Shown here one piece after another: positions 1 through 11,260 of a DNA stretch of 64,000 nucleotides (position 1 is its first letter; the number at the start of each line of letters is the position of its first letter). The position numbers and the translations under genes were made by a program. Under the pieces are notes generated by a model. The model made no database searches. It saw only the letters and a list, made by a program, of their open reading frames with translations, and was not told the origin of the DNA. The stretch is from Nansenia antarctica (Eukaryota > Chordata > Actinopteri > Argentiniformes > Microstomatidae): positions 95,229,332-95,293,331 of the forward strand of contig OZ022339.1 of the NCBI GenBank assembly GCA_963989245.1. Direction: 5' to 3'.

Positions 1-22
1 AGAGAAATAGCTCTCCATCCCA

Positions 23-1636
23 GTGTATAGGTCATTTCAACTACAATCTACCAGCAACATGAAGAAAAGATTCAGTGTTCAGAGGGCCGTGGAGATAATA
101 TTTGAAGAGAGTGAGCAACATAGTGAAGTTGAAGGGGGGGAGGATGTTTCAGATGAGGATAATGTAGAAATTAATTCAGAGTATTCTGATTCTGAAAGTG
201 AATTTGGAGATGAGTTTCACTCTGAGCATGCAGCAGAAGGAGCCCCACAGCCAGCCACTGGAAGAGCCCCCCAGCCAGCCACTGGAAGAGCCCCACAGCC
301 AGCCACTGCAGGAGCCCCACAGCCAGCCACTGGAAGAGCCCCGCAGCCAGCCACTGGAAGAGCCCCACAGCCAGCCACTGGAAGAGCCCCGCAGCCAGCC
401 ACTGGAAGAGCCCAGCAGGCAGCCACTGCAGGAGCCCCACAGCCAGCCACTGCAGGAGCCCCACAGCCAGCCACTGCAGGAGCCCACACATATTTGTCCA
501 AGAATGGCCAAATTGAATGGTCTTCATCCCCAATGAGAGAGTCCCCCCGCTCAGCTGCTAACATTATACGGATGGTACCAGGGCCCACACGATTGGCAGT
601 GACTCATGTTGATGATATCAAGTCATCCTTTGAGCTGCTGATTACTGATTCAATTCAGAAAATAATTCTTGATATGACCAACCTTGAGGGGAGACGTGTT
701 TTTGGGGAGGAGTGGAAAGAGATGGACAACACACACTTACAGGCCTATTTTGGGATCCTCATCCTAGCAGGTGTCTATAGGTCAAGAGGGGAGTTGACTG
801 AAAGTCTGTGGGATGTGGAGACAGGGAGAGCAATTTTTAGAGCCACAATGTCTCTGGAGAGCTTCCATATCTTCTCGAGGGTCATCAGGTTTGATGACCG
901 GGAATCAAGACCTGTTAGACGGCGGAGGGACAAGTTGGCTGCAATCCGCACGGTGTGGGACAAGTGGGTGGACCGGCTTCCACTTCTTTACAACCCTGGG
1001 CCCAATCTAACTGTGGATGAACGGCTTGTGGGGTTTAGAGGTCGTTGCCCCTTCAGGCAGTATATGCCCTCCAAACCAGCAAGGTACGGAATAAAAATCT
1101 GGGCTGCCTGTGATGCCGTTTCATTGTATGCATGGAACATGCACATTTATACAGGGAAGCCAGAGGGAGGAGCCCCTGAGAGAAACCAGGGGACACGGGT
1201 GGTGTTGGATATGTCACAGGGCCTCAGTGGCCATAACATCCCCTGTGATAATTTCTTTACATCCTACAGCCTGGGACAGGAACTTCTCAAACGAAAGGTG
1301 ACAATGGTTGGAACAGTCCGAAAAAACAAAACGGAGCTCCCACCCCAGTTTCTAAATGTGAAGAACAGGCCAGTCCATTCCTCCAACTTTGTGTTTACAG
1401 CCAACACTACCCTGGTGTCTTACATACCAAAAAAGGGCAAGAATGTGATGCTCATGAGCACTCTACATAGGGATGGAAGAATCAGTGGCCGGGAGGACCG
1501 TAAGCCAGAGGTCATACTTGACTACAACGCCACCAAAGGTGGAGTAGACAACCTGGACAAGCTGCTGGCCTGCTACAGCTGCCAAAGAAGAACTCTACGG
1601 TGGCCTCTTGTGACCCGAACACCACACAAGGGTTAA
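23..1636 (+). pseudogene. piggyBac-type (PGBD4-like) transposase, 3' truncated
   Basis: A 537-codon frame encodes a DDE transposase of the piggyBac superfamily, which cuts and pastes DNA at TTAA sites. An acidic N-terminus is followed by a low-complexity repeat (residues about 73-155) and the catalytic domain. The expected aspartates are visible: D332 in TVDERLVGFRGR, D409 in PCDNFFTS, and D509/D512 in GGVDNLDKL. The frame ends just after YSCQRRTLRWPLV, where family members continue with a helical segment and a Cys-rich zinc-binding C-terminus. Here it runs into an unrelated tail and a stop, so the C-terminal DNA-binding part is missing. A second in-frame ATG at 59 is a better start than 23. 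No TTAA-flanked inverted ends were recognised around it. The catalytic core is probably intact but the protein incomplete; a spliced continuation beyond 1636 cannot be excluded. Confidence 0.85.
238..487 (+). repeat. 24-bp tandem repeat inside the piggyBac frame
   Basis: About ten copies of a 24-bp unit encode the octapeptide G-R/A-A-P-Q-P-A-T. As 24 is a multiple of 3, copy-number change keeps the frame, and several frames on both strands stay open across it, which makes spurious reading frames. Units alternate between GRAPQPAT and AGAPQPAT, and one is degenerate (GRAQQAAT). Confidence 0.9.
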
Positions 1637-1639
1637 GAG

Positions 1640-2615
1640 GTGATAACCACTAATAAGCTGCCAAACCACTAATAAGCTGCCAAACCAAAAAGTCTATCAC
1701 ATCAAAACATAATCTAGGGATGTATAGGAATAAAAAAAAAAAAACATCTAGAATTTGCCCACCCAGATGGTAATGAAAAATGGGTTGGCCCAAGGACTAT
1801 AAAGCAGGTTTCCCAGCTGACCATAAAGTTGTAGAGCAAGGAAGGTGTGAGCTAGAGCTAGGTATAAGAAAAACTATTTGTAGACCAGAAATTGTACAAC
1901 ATGGCAGGGCGCTTAACCCTCGGAGAGGCACTTCGCCAAGCAGCGTCTCTTCTAATGAACGCGGCGGAGGACGTGCCGTGTAAGTATGATTACTTGATAT
2001 AGTAGTTTTACTTGATAAAGTAATTTATTAGTGCTAGCTAAAAGCCCATAGCCATCGCTGTTCTAGTTAACTAGGTAGCAGTCCAATCCATTACGTTGCA
2101 GTATTTTGGCTTGACTAGCGAGTTTGTGTTGTGATTCTCAACAACGTTGAAACGTAGTTTCACCCTTTTCCATAGTTTTGAATAATAAATGTGCGGACTG
2201 ACGATGTAGCGCAGCCTAACTTATTATAATAATTATTTAACATACTTTTATTCTGATAATTATTACCCCCTCCTCCCAGACTTACATGGTCACATTATTA
2301 TTGGATTGGTTGTTTGCGTGCCGGGTGAAGTTAGCTAAACATTTAACCTGCTAGCTAGCAAGAGAAACATCATGTCACTCTCCAAAGGTCTAAAGAGGAA
2401 AGTTGACGGTGAAAACAGGGCATTTAAATATGAATGGACAGCGAACTATACATTCATCCTACCTGGTTTCATCAATGCAAAGCCGTTGTGAGAGACTCAC
2501 ATTTTACGTGCTCACAATGAATGTTCCCTTCCACCTATACATGCGAGTCGTCCTTTTCGTCAATGAATGCGATAAAGACGCACTAGAGGAATCGATTGGT
2601 GCATAAAAACCTTGA
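1640..2615. other. No gene recognised
   Basis: AT-rich sequence after the piggyBac frame. Short frames at 1780-1983 and 2403-2606 have no recognisable domain. I see no RNA gene. Confidence 0.4.
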
Positions 2616-2623
2616 GAACTGCC

Positions 2624-3345
2624 GGATTAAAGTGACGTCCATAATAATAATAAATAATAATAATACATTAGACTTATAGCGCTTTTCTAGACACTCAAAG
2701 ACGTCCATATCACCAGATAGCCAACAAATAGTGACCGATGGGAGATGCCAGTTTTCTCATTAAGTGAGATTTAATAGCCTAATATTATTTTTGCTATTTT
2801 TAATGAATGGCTCATTGTAATTATTATCCATAGTAATGTAGCGTGTTTGCTCTGTCGTTTCAGGAGCATATAGGCTAAGCGGATTCAGCTTTTTTTTTGC
2901 GCCTATTTTGTTGTCAATGTTTTTCATTAAATTAAACTGCATTTGCTTTGTTACTGTTCACATGTGTGGTGCAGTCACATTCACATAGCCTATAAGTAAA
3001 CATTAAGTTTGAATGATTTACTGAGCTGGCGTAACTTTTTTCAAACCACACACCGCATGTCGGCTATTTCAGCACCACGCATTGTCCACCTACTTATCAC
3101 TATGAGGGGTTCAGCGTCAGTGCACCCCGATCTGTTACTGTCGCATAGTTGTAGCCAATAAAGGCCTATATGTAGGCTATATAGGCTATTATATATATTT
3201 TATATACCTAATACCAACATCAAAATAGATTGTATGCCTCTACAAATCATATTACACCAGGTAAAATCCGTCAACTTGGAATAAATCCGTCGCAACTTGG
3301 AATAAATTGACGGAAATCCGTCGTAGCGACGGATAACTTTAATCC
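2624..3345. mobile_element. Possible non-autonomous DNA transposon
   Basis: The segment starts GGATTAAAGT (2624) and ends with its complement ACTTTAATCC (3336-3345). The right end carries repeated ATCCGTC/GACGGAT words that can pair with each other. An (ATA)n stretch lies near 2641. No target duplication could be fixed, so the boundaries are tentative. Confidence 0.4.
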
Positions 3346-3349
3346 CTGC

Positions 3350-4310
3350 AAACCGCCTGTAAATTACTTATTTGTACCTATGTGCTAACAACCATTTTAC
3401 ACCGGCTGTTATGATATTCTATTTTCCTGTACTGATTTTATTATTTCATAACTAATGATTAATGATAAGTCTATTCTTCTATACTGTATTTTAACTTCTT
3501 AATCGAATCCCAAGTCTGTGGGCCGGGCAACAGTTATGTTTTCACAAGCTATTCTGATAAAGGACACACTGACCTAGTCATGAGGGAATGGGTTTGAAGA
3601 TCAAATAACTGGCCAATTAGTGCTTTAGAACGCACGTAGAATTAACCGTATAAAAATGTCTGTTCATCCTTAAAAATATAACTGTGTGCATATGCTTACT
3701 GGTTTCTTAATGCTTACTGATTTCTTAAAAACATAACAGAATGTGTGTCTAACGTTGCGCAAGACTAGGCTGCTCCCACAGTTGGATACAGTTGCCGACA
3801 AAGTGTGCAACCACTCTCACCATGACTAACGGCCGGGGGCCAGAAGAATAAGATAACACACAGTACACTCACACACACACCGAAAGGAGTTGAAGGCCAC
3901 ATAACTAATTAAAACACTTGCTTACAAATCAAATGGTCACAGCTGCAACAGATTTAATGCTGACAATTAAAAACTACCAGATAGGGGGAGGAGGGACAGC
4001 CCAGCATCAAGTATCAAGGCAAAACTGGGTTCTTGTCTGGTGAAGCTTCTGCAGTTAACCTATTGACCACTAGCTGATACTGGCCTGCGGAGGTGAAACT
4101 AGATGGGACCCCTTTTCCATGGAAATGAACTATTATTGCTTGCTGATGTGCTTGAATAAATATTATCTTAAAGAACAGTTCAGTAGTGGTGCCTAATATT
4201 TGATTGGATCATTGTATCTTAAGAAGTTATATCAAGGACGTCTCGTTGAGATTAAACGAACTCGCTTGTAAGTGACAACTCAATTAACTCAATTCTGGAG
4301 AAGTTGATCG
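3350..4310. other. No gene recognised
   Basis: Non-coding AT-rich DNA with no frame of interest and no clear repeat ends. Confidence 0.4.
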
Positions 4311-4313
4311 CCT

Positions 4314-5081
4314 TACATCAGCATAGCAATGGTAGTTAACGCTATGCCTCTTGATAACAGAACTGAGGCGTAGCATGTATAGGCTAAAAAGCAACGGTCC
4401 TAAAATGGACCCCTGGGGAACTCCACAGGTTGCGCTACATTTTTTTGACTTATGGTCACCAAGGGCTACAAAGTAGTCTCGGTCAGCCAGGTAAGTCCTG
4501 AACCAGTTTAAGACCGGACCTGAGAGGCCAACACAGTTTTCAAGTCTCTCAATAAGTATGGAATGGTCTACCGTATCAAAGGCTGCACTTAAGTCTAAGA
4601 GTACAAGAATCGAGAGTTTTTTCGAGTCTGCATTAATCCTAAGGTCATTAGTTACCTTAAGCAAAGCGGTTTCTGTGCTGTGGTATGATCGGAAACCTGA
4701 CTGAAGTGGTCATATCTATTATTTAAGACAAAACATTTCATGAAGCTGTTTGTACGCTGCCTTTTCTAAAATTTTGCTTAGAAAAGTGAGATTGGATATT
4801 GGTCTACAGTTTTTTGGATCAGAAGGATCTAGGTTACTTTTCTTCAGGGTGGGTCTAACCAGGGCAGTTTTAAGCACCGCTGGAAAAATCCCTTTAAGTA
4901 GGGAGTGATTTACAATGCCTAGTATGTCATCAGACACAGATTCAAAAATAGGTAGGAATAGGGTCAAGAGGACACGTAGACTGTTTAAGCTGTGACACAA
5001 TTTTGCCTAATGTTTCAGTACTAATCATGGTGAACATGCTCATAGTCATGTTCTGTGGTGGCGGATCTACAGTGTTACACA
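4314..5081 (-). pseudogene. LINE (L2/CR1-type) reverse transcriptase, distal fragment
   Basis: Minus-strand reading gives the N-terminal and middle part of a non-LTR reverse transcriptase: LKKSNLDPSDPKNCRPISNL, then LDLSAAFDTVDHSIL (first catalytic Asp region), then CGVPQGSILGPLLF, then YAD, where the element stops at about 4314 before the second catalytic Asp is reached. At least one frameshift separates the frame at 5080-4990 (GKIVSQLKQSTCPLDPIPTYF) from the next. The upstream part of the same LINE lies at 11261-11744: if the intervening block is removed and one copy of TACACA kept, the frame runs straight across the junction. Confidence 0.85.
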
Positions 5082-5343
5082 CAGGCATGAAAATGGGTCG
5101 GGGTGAAAAAGGTGAGAAGGATACGAGACCCGGAACCTGCTAGGCGGTCCCGGCGGAAAGTTTTTTTTGTGGAAAAATTAGCTTCCATGTGCTCATATAT
5201 GATTTCTTTTCGATTTACTCTAGTGGTGGTCACATGCAGAATTACAAGATTGCAAAAAAAACAACAAAAAGGATGAATGTAGGTCACCTATTTTGGATTC
5301 AAAACGGCGAATTTCGCCGAAAGGTGAGCGATTATCATGCCTG
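5082..5343 (+). mobile_element. MITE copy 1 (CAGGCATGA ends)
   Basis: A 262-bp non-coding element with inverted ends (CAGGCATGAAAAT on the left, complement of ATTATCATGCCTG on the right). It contains a 15-bp palindrome, CGGCGAATTTCGCCG, followed by AAAGGTGA near its right end. A second copy in the same orientation is at 11009-11260. Its left flank is TACACA, but its right flank is not, so this copy alone has no target duplication. Confidence 0.85.
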
Positions 5344-5390
5344 AAATAAACCAAGGAAATAAAATAACACATAATACATCCAATCACAAG

Positions 5391-5881
5391 CAGTGTTGCC
5401 AACTTGTCGGCTTTGTCGCTAGATCTGGCGACTTTCCATACACCCTTAACTACTCAAAAGCGACCAGCGACAAATCTAGCTACTTTTTCTAGTCATTTGG
5501 AGAATTACTGTAGTATGAAGTATCTAACATATCCCATCACAATGATTTTTGTACAGTTCAGTATAATATTTGTAGATATGTTTTTGTTTAAATAATATTC
5601 ACTCAGTCTTTTAGTTTCACACTCAAAAATCCCTCAAATGGTTCACTGTCTCAGTCAGTCTCTCGCACCCTCTCAGTCAGCTTAGCTAGCTATCATAGCT
5701 CAGCTCATTAACCATAATGGCTTGTGAATACGTAAATAGTTCGTTTGTAAACCTGGTCAGCCTATTTTTAATTAATCTAGCCTTTCAGAATTGCATATTG
5801 TGCAAATTAGTTGATTACATCATCTAGCTACTTTTGGGAGAGCCAACAGCTACTTCCATTACAGAGGAGTTGGCAACGCTG
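5391..5881. mobile_element. hAT-type MITE with perfect 8-bp target duplication
   Basis: The element begins CAGTGTTGCCAACTTG and ends GGAGTTGGCAACGCTG, an inverted repeat. It is flanked on both sides by ATCACAAG (5383-5390 and 5882-5889), the 8-bp duplication expected of hAT transposons. No coding capacity. Related pieces are at 6210-6296 and about 7748-8310. Confidence 0.9.
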
Positions 5882-6209
5882 ATCACAAGACAAATTGAGG
5901 AAGGGGTAAGGGATATATTCTAATTAGGATAGAAACCCACAAGCTCATGAGGGAAAAAGAGTTGGTAGCAGTCTGACATGGAGCAGTAGCGTAGGCAGAA
6001 ATTTACTTTAGGGTGGGCCAGCTTTTTTTTTTAATGTTTCAGTTCATCTTCATGGTCCTATTCTTGTTTGCATCCATCAAACACGTTTCCAATGCGATGT
6101 ATATCAGAGGACACCCCGCACACATTGATTTACAGTTGATCAAGTACAGTAGCCTACATCAGTGTGCAAGCACACTAATGAAAGGGTGCTGGTGGAGAGT
6201 GCGCTGGAG

Positions 6210-6296
6210 CAGTGTTGCCAACTTGATGAATACATCTTCTAGCTACTTTTGGGAGAGCCAACAGCTACTTCACTCACAGAGGAGTTGGCAACTCTG
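6210..6296. mobile_element. Short internally deleted hAT MITE
   Basis: An 87-bp derivative with the same ends as the 5391 element (CAGTGTTGCCAACTTG and GGAGTTGGCAACTCTG). The flanking octamers are CGCTGGAG and ACCTGGAG, 6 of 8 identical, consistent with an older 8-bp duplication. Confidence 0.75.
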
Positions 6297-6395
6297 ACCT
6301 GGAGACTGGAGCCTCTTTTAAGCAATCACCAGGAGGCAGCTGATTGGGCTCCAGCTCCGCCCACCAGGTAGCCTACCTGGTGGAAACAAATGTTA

Positions 6396-7003
6396 GGCTA
6401 CGTCCACACCAATACGTTTTTTTGATAAATGTTTTTCGTATATAAAAATATGACCGTCCACACCAGCATGTTTAAACGCAATATAAACGCTGTCATTGAG
6501 CATTCCACACCAGTAGTCGGCGATATAATTGTATCCCCATAGCCCCGCTGGCCAATCAGACGCCTCTGTCTCTCAATGTTCTCGATCATTAACTGTGCAT
6601 TTATCTGTAAACAGGTTAAAAGTCAAGTTAACAGTGAAAGAACTAGAAGCACTTTGTTCACATCCATTTTCCTCGCTTGACCACCGTTGCCTGTTGTAAA
6701 CAAAGTAGTTACTGGTGCCAGGATATGATGTTGGAGGGAACAGCAAACAGCTGCAGTGCGCATGATCATAGAAATCTACGTGCATGATGACGTGCCGAAT
6801 ACAAAAAGCTCCGTCTATCTCGTCCACACGTCAAAAATATACGGTGAATATACAGCGTTTTTAAAAAAAATCTTCACCCTGGCAGGCGTTTTTAAACATC
6901 TTCGTTTTCAGGGGGCAAAAACTTGTTTGCATCTGGACGAACCCCCCAAAACGAATATAAAAATCCACGTTTATAAAAAAAACGTATAGGTGTGGACAGG
7001 GCC
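6396..7003. mobile_element. PIF/Harbinger-type MITE
   Basis: Inverted ends: GGCTACGTCCACACCAATAC on the left; on the right the complement reads GGCCCTGTCCACACCTATAC. TTA lies immediately outside both ends (6393-6395 and 7004-7006), the 3-bp duplication typical of PIF/Harbinger. No transposase inside. Confidence 0.85.
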
Positions 7004-7013
7004 TTAGTAGGCC

Positions 7014-7526
7014 TGTTAGAATTAAACAGATCCGGTTCTTTTGTCGACTGCACCAAGAAAGAGGAGAGAAGTTCTCTAATGCACACTTGGTATATTTATT
7101 GAAAATTACACATCGAGTACAGAGATCAGCTGGACCTAACTCCTGAGGCGGTCTCAGGAAGCAAGGTTGTTCACTTCAGATTTTACATGATATTATATAC
7201 GTTTAGGAAGCACAGAGTCCTTCCCCCTTTTGGCCACTATGATGTAATACCTAATGGCCTTGATTATAATGAGCTATAACTATGAAATGAATGTTGTCTT
7301 GTGTTTGACGTGAGAGCTAAGAAAGGAGTATTCTGCTGCACCTGGTTTGAAGGCCAAACAGAACAGTCCCAGACAGAAAGTAACTCCCTAATGCCTTCTA
7401 ATTGGTCTTGTGTAGGGTACCATACTGATAACATGCCTATTAAAACAGGAAAACTGGTAAGATATCTAACTAACTGGTGCTAGGAGAAATGAACAATAAA
7501 ACCTTTGAAAAATATATATCCTAACA
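7014..7526. mobile_element. Solo LTR
   Basis: A 513-bp block starting TGTTAGAAT and ending ATCCTAACA (TG...CA ends with a short inverted repeat), with GGCC directly outside both ends. It contains an AATAAA near 7488. No internal retroelement coding region is adjacent, so it is most simply a solo LTR. A truncated relative begins at 8530. Confidence 0.7.
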
Positions 7527-7747
7527 GGCCAGACAAGGCCAGAAGGCCGTCACACAAGCATAACAAAAAAATCGCTAGTATGCTACCAAGCTAGCTAACG
7601 TTACAACATCATTTCGAGGCTGACTTGTGCATGACAGTCCCACATTTTGACATATTTCCATGTCGCATTTCCCCCCCTTTGATGGCATATGACACCCGTA
7701 ATTTAGCTCAAGTCGTTGCACTTGTTAAAGTCGTTGCACTTGTTACC

Positions 7748-8310
7748 GCCAGTGTTGCCACCTTGGCGACTTTGTCGCTATATCTGGCGACTTTCCAGAC
7801 CCCCGTGGCGACTTAATTAGTGTGTGTATGTGTGTGGGGGGGGGTTTGGATTTGAGGTTCGTCCCTACCCAACCTCGAGGCGTTCCGCAGTGCTGTAGCT
7901 ACACTCGAATCCAGATCTCATAATATTTTCTAGATCATTGGAAGATATTTAGTATTCAAAATACATTGCGGTATATTGTTGTGCTTGCTGGATGGATGTA
8001 CCTGGCTAATTTGAACTCATAAATGAATGGACTGAAATAACTAGATCGCGATGATTTATTGAAACGTGAACGAAACAAAAAATTAAATTAACGGAATTGA
8101 AATAACTTAAATAACTAAAATGTTTCTCTTCATCAATACTTCGCATGTCCCTTCACATGATGAACTCCCCTTCCTTGTTTCGGGTGGCCTCAAAGCGGAA
8201 GTCGGCGCGAAGAGACGTAATTAGTCGACCTAATTATTCAAAAGCGACCAGCGACAAATCTAGCTACTTTTTCTGGTCGTTTGGAGAATTACTGTAAAGC
8301 ATCTAACATA
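7748..8310. mobile_element. Degenerate relative of the 5391 hAT MITE
   Basis: Starts CAGTGTTGCCACCTTG and shares GACTTTGTCGCT and, at about 8238-8300, AAGCGACCAGCGACAAATCT with the 5391 element. The right inverted end is not present and other sequence interrupts it. Confidence 0.6.
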
Positions 8311-8397
8311 TCCTATGTATCACGATTCACGTTACAACCAAGCTCACGAGAGACAAGTAGGCCTACAGTCTCCCCGGAGAGAGCCTCGTGACACGAG

Positions 8398-8529
8398 GTT
8401 AGCCTACAGAGAGGTTAGTCTACAGAGAGGTTAGCCTAGAGAGGTTAGTCTACAGAGAGGTTAGCCTAGAGAGGTTAGTCTACAGAGAGGTTAGCCTAGA
8501 GAGGTTAGTCTACAGAGAGGTTAGCCTAC
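8398..8529. repeat. Minisatellite with GAGAGGTTAG core
   Basis: Tandem copies of GAGAGGTTAGCCTA and ACAGAGAGGTTAGTCT alternate about eight times, ending where the truncated LTR at 8530 begins. Confidence 0.85.
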
Positions 8530-8640
8530 TGTTAGAATAAAATCAGATCCGGTTCTTTTGTCGACTGCTCCAAGAAAGAGGAGAGAAGTGTTCTGTTGCA
8601 CACTTGGTATTTTAATTTTTATTTTTATTTTAATAGTGTA
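8530..8640. mobile_element. Truncated LTR related to 7014-7526
   Basis: Shares the first about 90 bp of the 7014 LTR (TGTTAGAAT, then TTCTTTTGTCGACTGC, then AGAAAGAGGAGAGAAG), then runs into a T/A-rich stretch with no LTR 3' end. Confidence 0.7.
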
Positions 8641-9091
8641 TATGGGTATATACAGGTGCAACTCAAAAAAATTGAATATCATGCAAGAGTTCATTTATTT
8701 CAGTAATTCAACTTAAAGGGTTAAACTTAAATATTATATAGAGTCATTACATGCAAAGTGAGATATTTCAAGCCTTTATTTGTTATAATTTGGATGATTA
8801 TGGCTTACAGCTTATGAAAACCCCAAATTAAATATCTCAGAAAATTAGACACCATGTACCAACCACCAGCGCTGTGGTCTCTAGCCTCGCCTCTGTTTGG
8901 AGCTTGGTTTTCCTTTGTGGTCGAGCCTCTCCTCCATCTTCTTCCCTGTCTGGAGGGCAGAAGGTAAGGAGCCTGCAGTGGCTCGTCTGGGCTGACAGCT
9001 GTGTCCAGCACTGCTGGTGCTAACCCTCCAGTAGCGTGGCATGCATCCTTTTCTTCCTCTCCTCCATCATTCTCTCCAGCTGCCTCCCTCT

Positions 9092-9335
9092 GGGGTATGG
9101 GAACAGCATAGGTTAGGTGTGTCCAGCACTGCTGGTGCTAACCCTCCAGTAGGGAATGCTACAATATATATATATACAGTATATATAGAGAGAGTGTGTG
9201 TGTATCAGGTCCTCTTGACCACCCACTGGGGTATGGGAACAGCATAGGTTAGGTGTCTCCCTCTGGGGTATGGGAACAGCATAGGTTAGGTGTCTCCCTC
9301 TGGGGTATGGGAACAGCATAGGTTAGGTGTCTCCC
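9092..9335. repeat. 36-bp tandem repeat
   Basis: Repeats of a unit containing GGGTATGGGAACAGCATAGG, about four copies, the first separated from the rest by a duplicated GTGTCCAGCACTGCTGGTGC segment and a (TA)n/(GT)n stretch. It lies in the putative intron downstream (minus strand) of the 9434-9586 exon. Confidence 0.8.
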
Positions 9336-9433
9336 TCTGGGAGGCCAGGACACAAAGACAGTCATGGACATACACACAGACACAGACACAGACACAGACA
9401 CACACACACACAGACACACACACACACACACAC

Positions 9434-9586
9434 CTCTCTCTGTAGTTTCTCCACGGTGCGGTCCAGCAGCCTCCTCTCGTCCTCTATCTCGTTCTTGGTG
9501 TTCTTGAACTGTTCTTTCTGACTCCTCTCCTCCTTCAGCCTCTCCTCCAGGTCCCTGTGGTCGTGATTCAGCTTGGTCAAGTTCCT
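9434..9586 (-). CDS. Coiled-coil exon resembling cingulin/paracingulin
   Basis: This 153-bp exon (51 codons, phase 0) starts after the acceptor GTGTCTCAG and ends at the donor AGAGAG|GTGTGTG. It reads RNLTKLNHDHRDLEERLKEE and continues to KNEIEDERRLLDRTVEKLQR. The charge and heptad pattern is a long coiled coil and, from memory, it closely resembles the rod of vertebrate paracingulin/cingulin (tight-junction plaque proteins). It follows the 9713-9817 exon in frame. An isolated two-exon stretch surrounded by repeats suggests either a real gene with very long introns or a relic copy. Myosin-type rods are the main alternative. Confidence 0.6.
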
Positions 9587-9712
9587 CTGAGACACAAAGG
9601 GTTAACAGAGATGTTAGCATGGGGACAACTCATCAAACTGTGTCTTCCTTGCTTGAATCTTCCATCCAATTGCTGTACAGTAAGTGTGTGGTCAAGTTAC
9701 GGTCGACCTCAC

Positions 9713-9817
9713 CTGTACGTCCTCTAACCGCGTGGTCAAGAGACGGTTGGCACGTGACATCTCCTCCTCTTGCTCCTTGATTTCGGCCAAAGACTCTTCC
9801 AGCTGCCTCTTCTCTCT
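9713..9817 (-). CDS. Upstream coiled-coil exon of the same gene
   Basis: A 105-bp exon (35 codons) between the acceptor TGTTCACAG and the donor GTACAG|GTGAGG. It encodes REKRQLEESLAEIKEQEEEM followed by SRANRLLTTRLEDVQ, and its phase-0 donor joins the next exon (RNLTKLNHDH) without a break. No further exon of this gene was recognised upstream within the window. Confidence 0.6.
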
Positions 9818-10324
9818 CTGTGAACATAAAATACCACTGGAAACATCAAATACACAAACACACAACTGATTACTGTCATCTCAATAAATGTTTTCAATTT
9901 AAAAATGCAACTTTGTGAGTGATTGGCTAATGTCTAGTTTACGGTAGCTCTACTCAGTAGCTCATGTTACAGTACCAGTGGCCACTGGGTCGGCCTCTCC
10001 CGGGGGGTTGGTGGAACAGCGTAGGTTAGGTGACAGCTGTATCCAGTACCGGCTCCTCTTTCACCATCACATCTTTCTCCTCCACTTCCTCCTCCTTCCT
10101 CCTCTTTCACGACCATGTTGACTTCCAGTGTTTAACTGCAATATTCCAGCTTCACGGCCACCATCTTTAGACCCCACGTTGTGCTTTTCTGGACTGAAGA
10201 ACCACACCAGGAACTCTGTGGACTTGGGTTCAGAAACAGTAGCTGTGAGGTGGATCTGTGTATTGAAAAAAATGAAGCACAAACAGTCAAGGATACATTT
10301 CAGTTTGTTAAGTCATTTTCGATC

Positions 10325-10445
10325 ATATAGATTAGGGATGCTCCGATCAATCGGCCAGCAATCTGAATCTGATTATATTCAGTAAAAATATGAGATCGGG
10401 GAAATCCGATAATGCTTTCTAGTCCCCGATCACAACAACCGATCA
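10325..10445. mobile_element. hAT end fragment (GGATGCTCCGATC family)
   Basis: Contains GGGATGCTCCGATCAATCGG followed by several CCGATC/GATCGG words, matching the terminal region of the hAT copy inside the DIRS element (20533-21714). Confidence 0.6.
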
Positions 10446-10449
10446 ATGA

Positions 10450-11008
10450 CGCAAACAACCAGAGCCAATTCATTGTCGCTTGCTCATTAACCTAAACGAG
10501 CCACTCTCGCATGCTTGTTGAACTAAAATATGTCGGCGGTGTGTGTGGTGTTATGTTTTTATATTAGGCCATTAGGACTCCAGTTCCCAGTATGCACCGG
10601 GAGAGATGAGCATGCGCATTAGTCACAGATACGTGAATGTTAGCCTACCTGTTTTAGCCTAACAGGAAAGTTGGCATTTTGTAAATAAAAAGAAGGCTTA
10701 AACCTACGCCTAGTTTAGAATAGAAATACAAACATAACAGTGTGGAAGTACTATTAAGTGTGTGAGACAGATGTCACCTGCAATCTGTACAAGGATAAAA
10801 TACCTTGTGGGAGAGCTAAGGTAAAATCCTTCAACACAAACAATTTAATAAGGCACAAGAAGTTGGGATGAGATTTTATCCCCCTACTATTTCTGTCCAC
10901 TCATTGGACAGGGGGAGGAAAATTCATATGAAAGGGACAGTAAAGAAAATAAAGGAAAGAGTTGGAAAAAACTAAAGAATCAATAATGGTAGTTTAGGAA
11001 GTAAAGAA
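10450..11008. other. No gene recognised
   Basis: Non-coding sequence between a hAT fragment and the second MITE copy. Confidence 0.4.
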
Positions 11009-11260
11009 CAGGCATGAAAATGGGTCGGGTGAAAAAGGTGAGAAGGATACGGGACCCGGAACCTGTTAGGTGATCCCGGCGGAAAGTTTTTTTTGTGGAA
11101 AGATTAGCTTCCATGTGCTCATATCTGATTTCTTTTAGATTTACTCTAGTGGTGGTCACATGCAGAATTACAAGATTGCACAAAAAAGTATGAATGTAGG
11201 TCACCTATTTTGGATTCAAAACGGCGAATTTCGCCGAAAGGTGAGCGATTATCATGCCTG
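11009..11260 (+). mobile_element. MITE copy 2 (CAGGCATGA ends)
   Basis: Same orientation and about 90% identical by eye to 5082-5343, with the same inverted ends and internal CGGCGAATTTCGCCG palindrome. Its right flank is TACACA, matching the left flank of copy 1, while its inner flank does not match. The duplication therefore brackets the whole 5082-11260 block. Confidence 0.85.

Noticed and set aside
171..588. Three minus- or other-frame ORFs over the piggyBac 24-bp repeat
   Set aside because: The repeat unit is a multiple of three without stops in several frames; only the plus-strand frame continues into the transposase.
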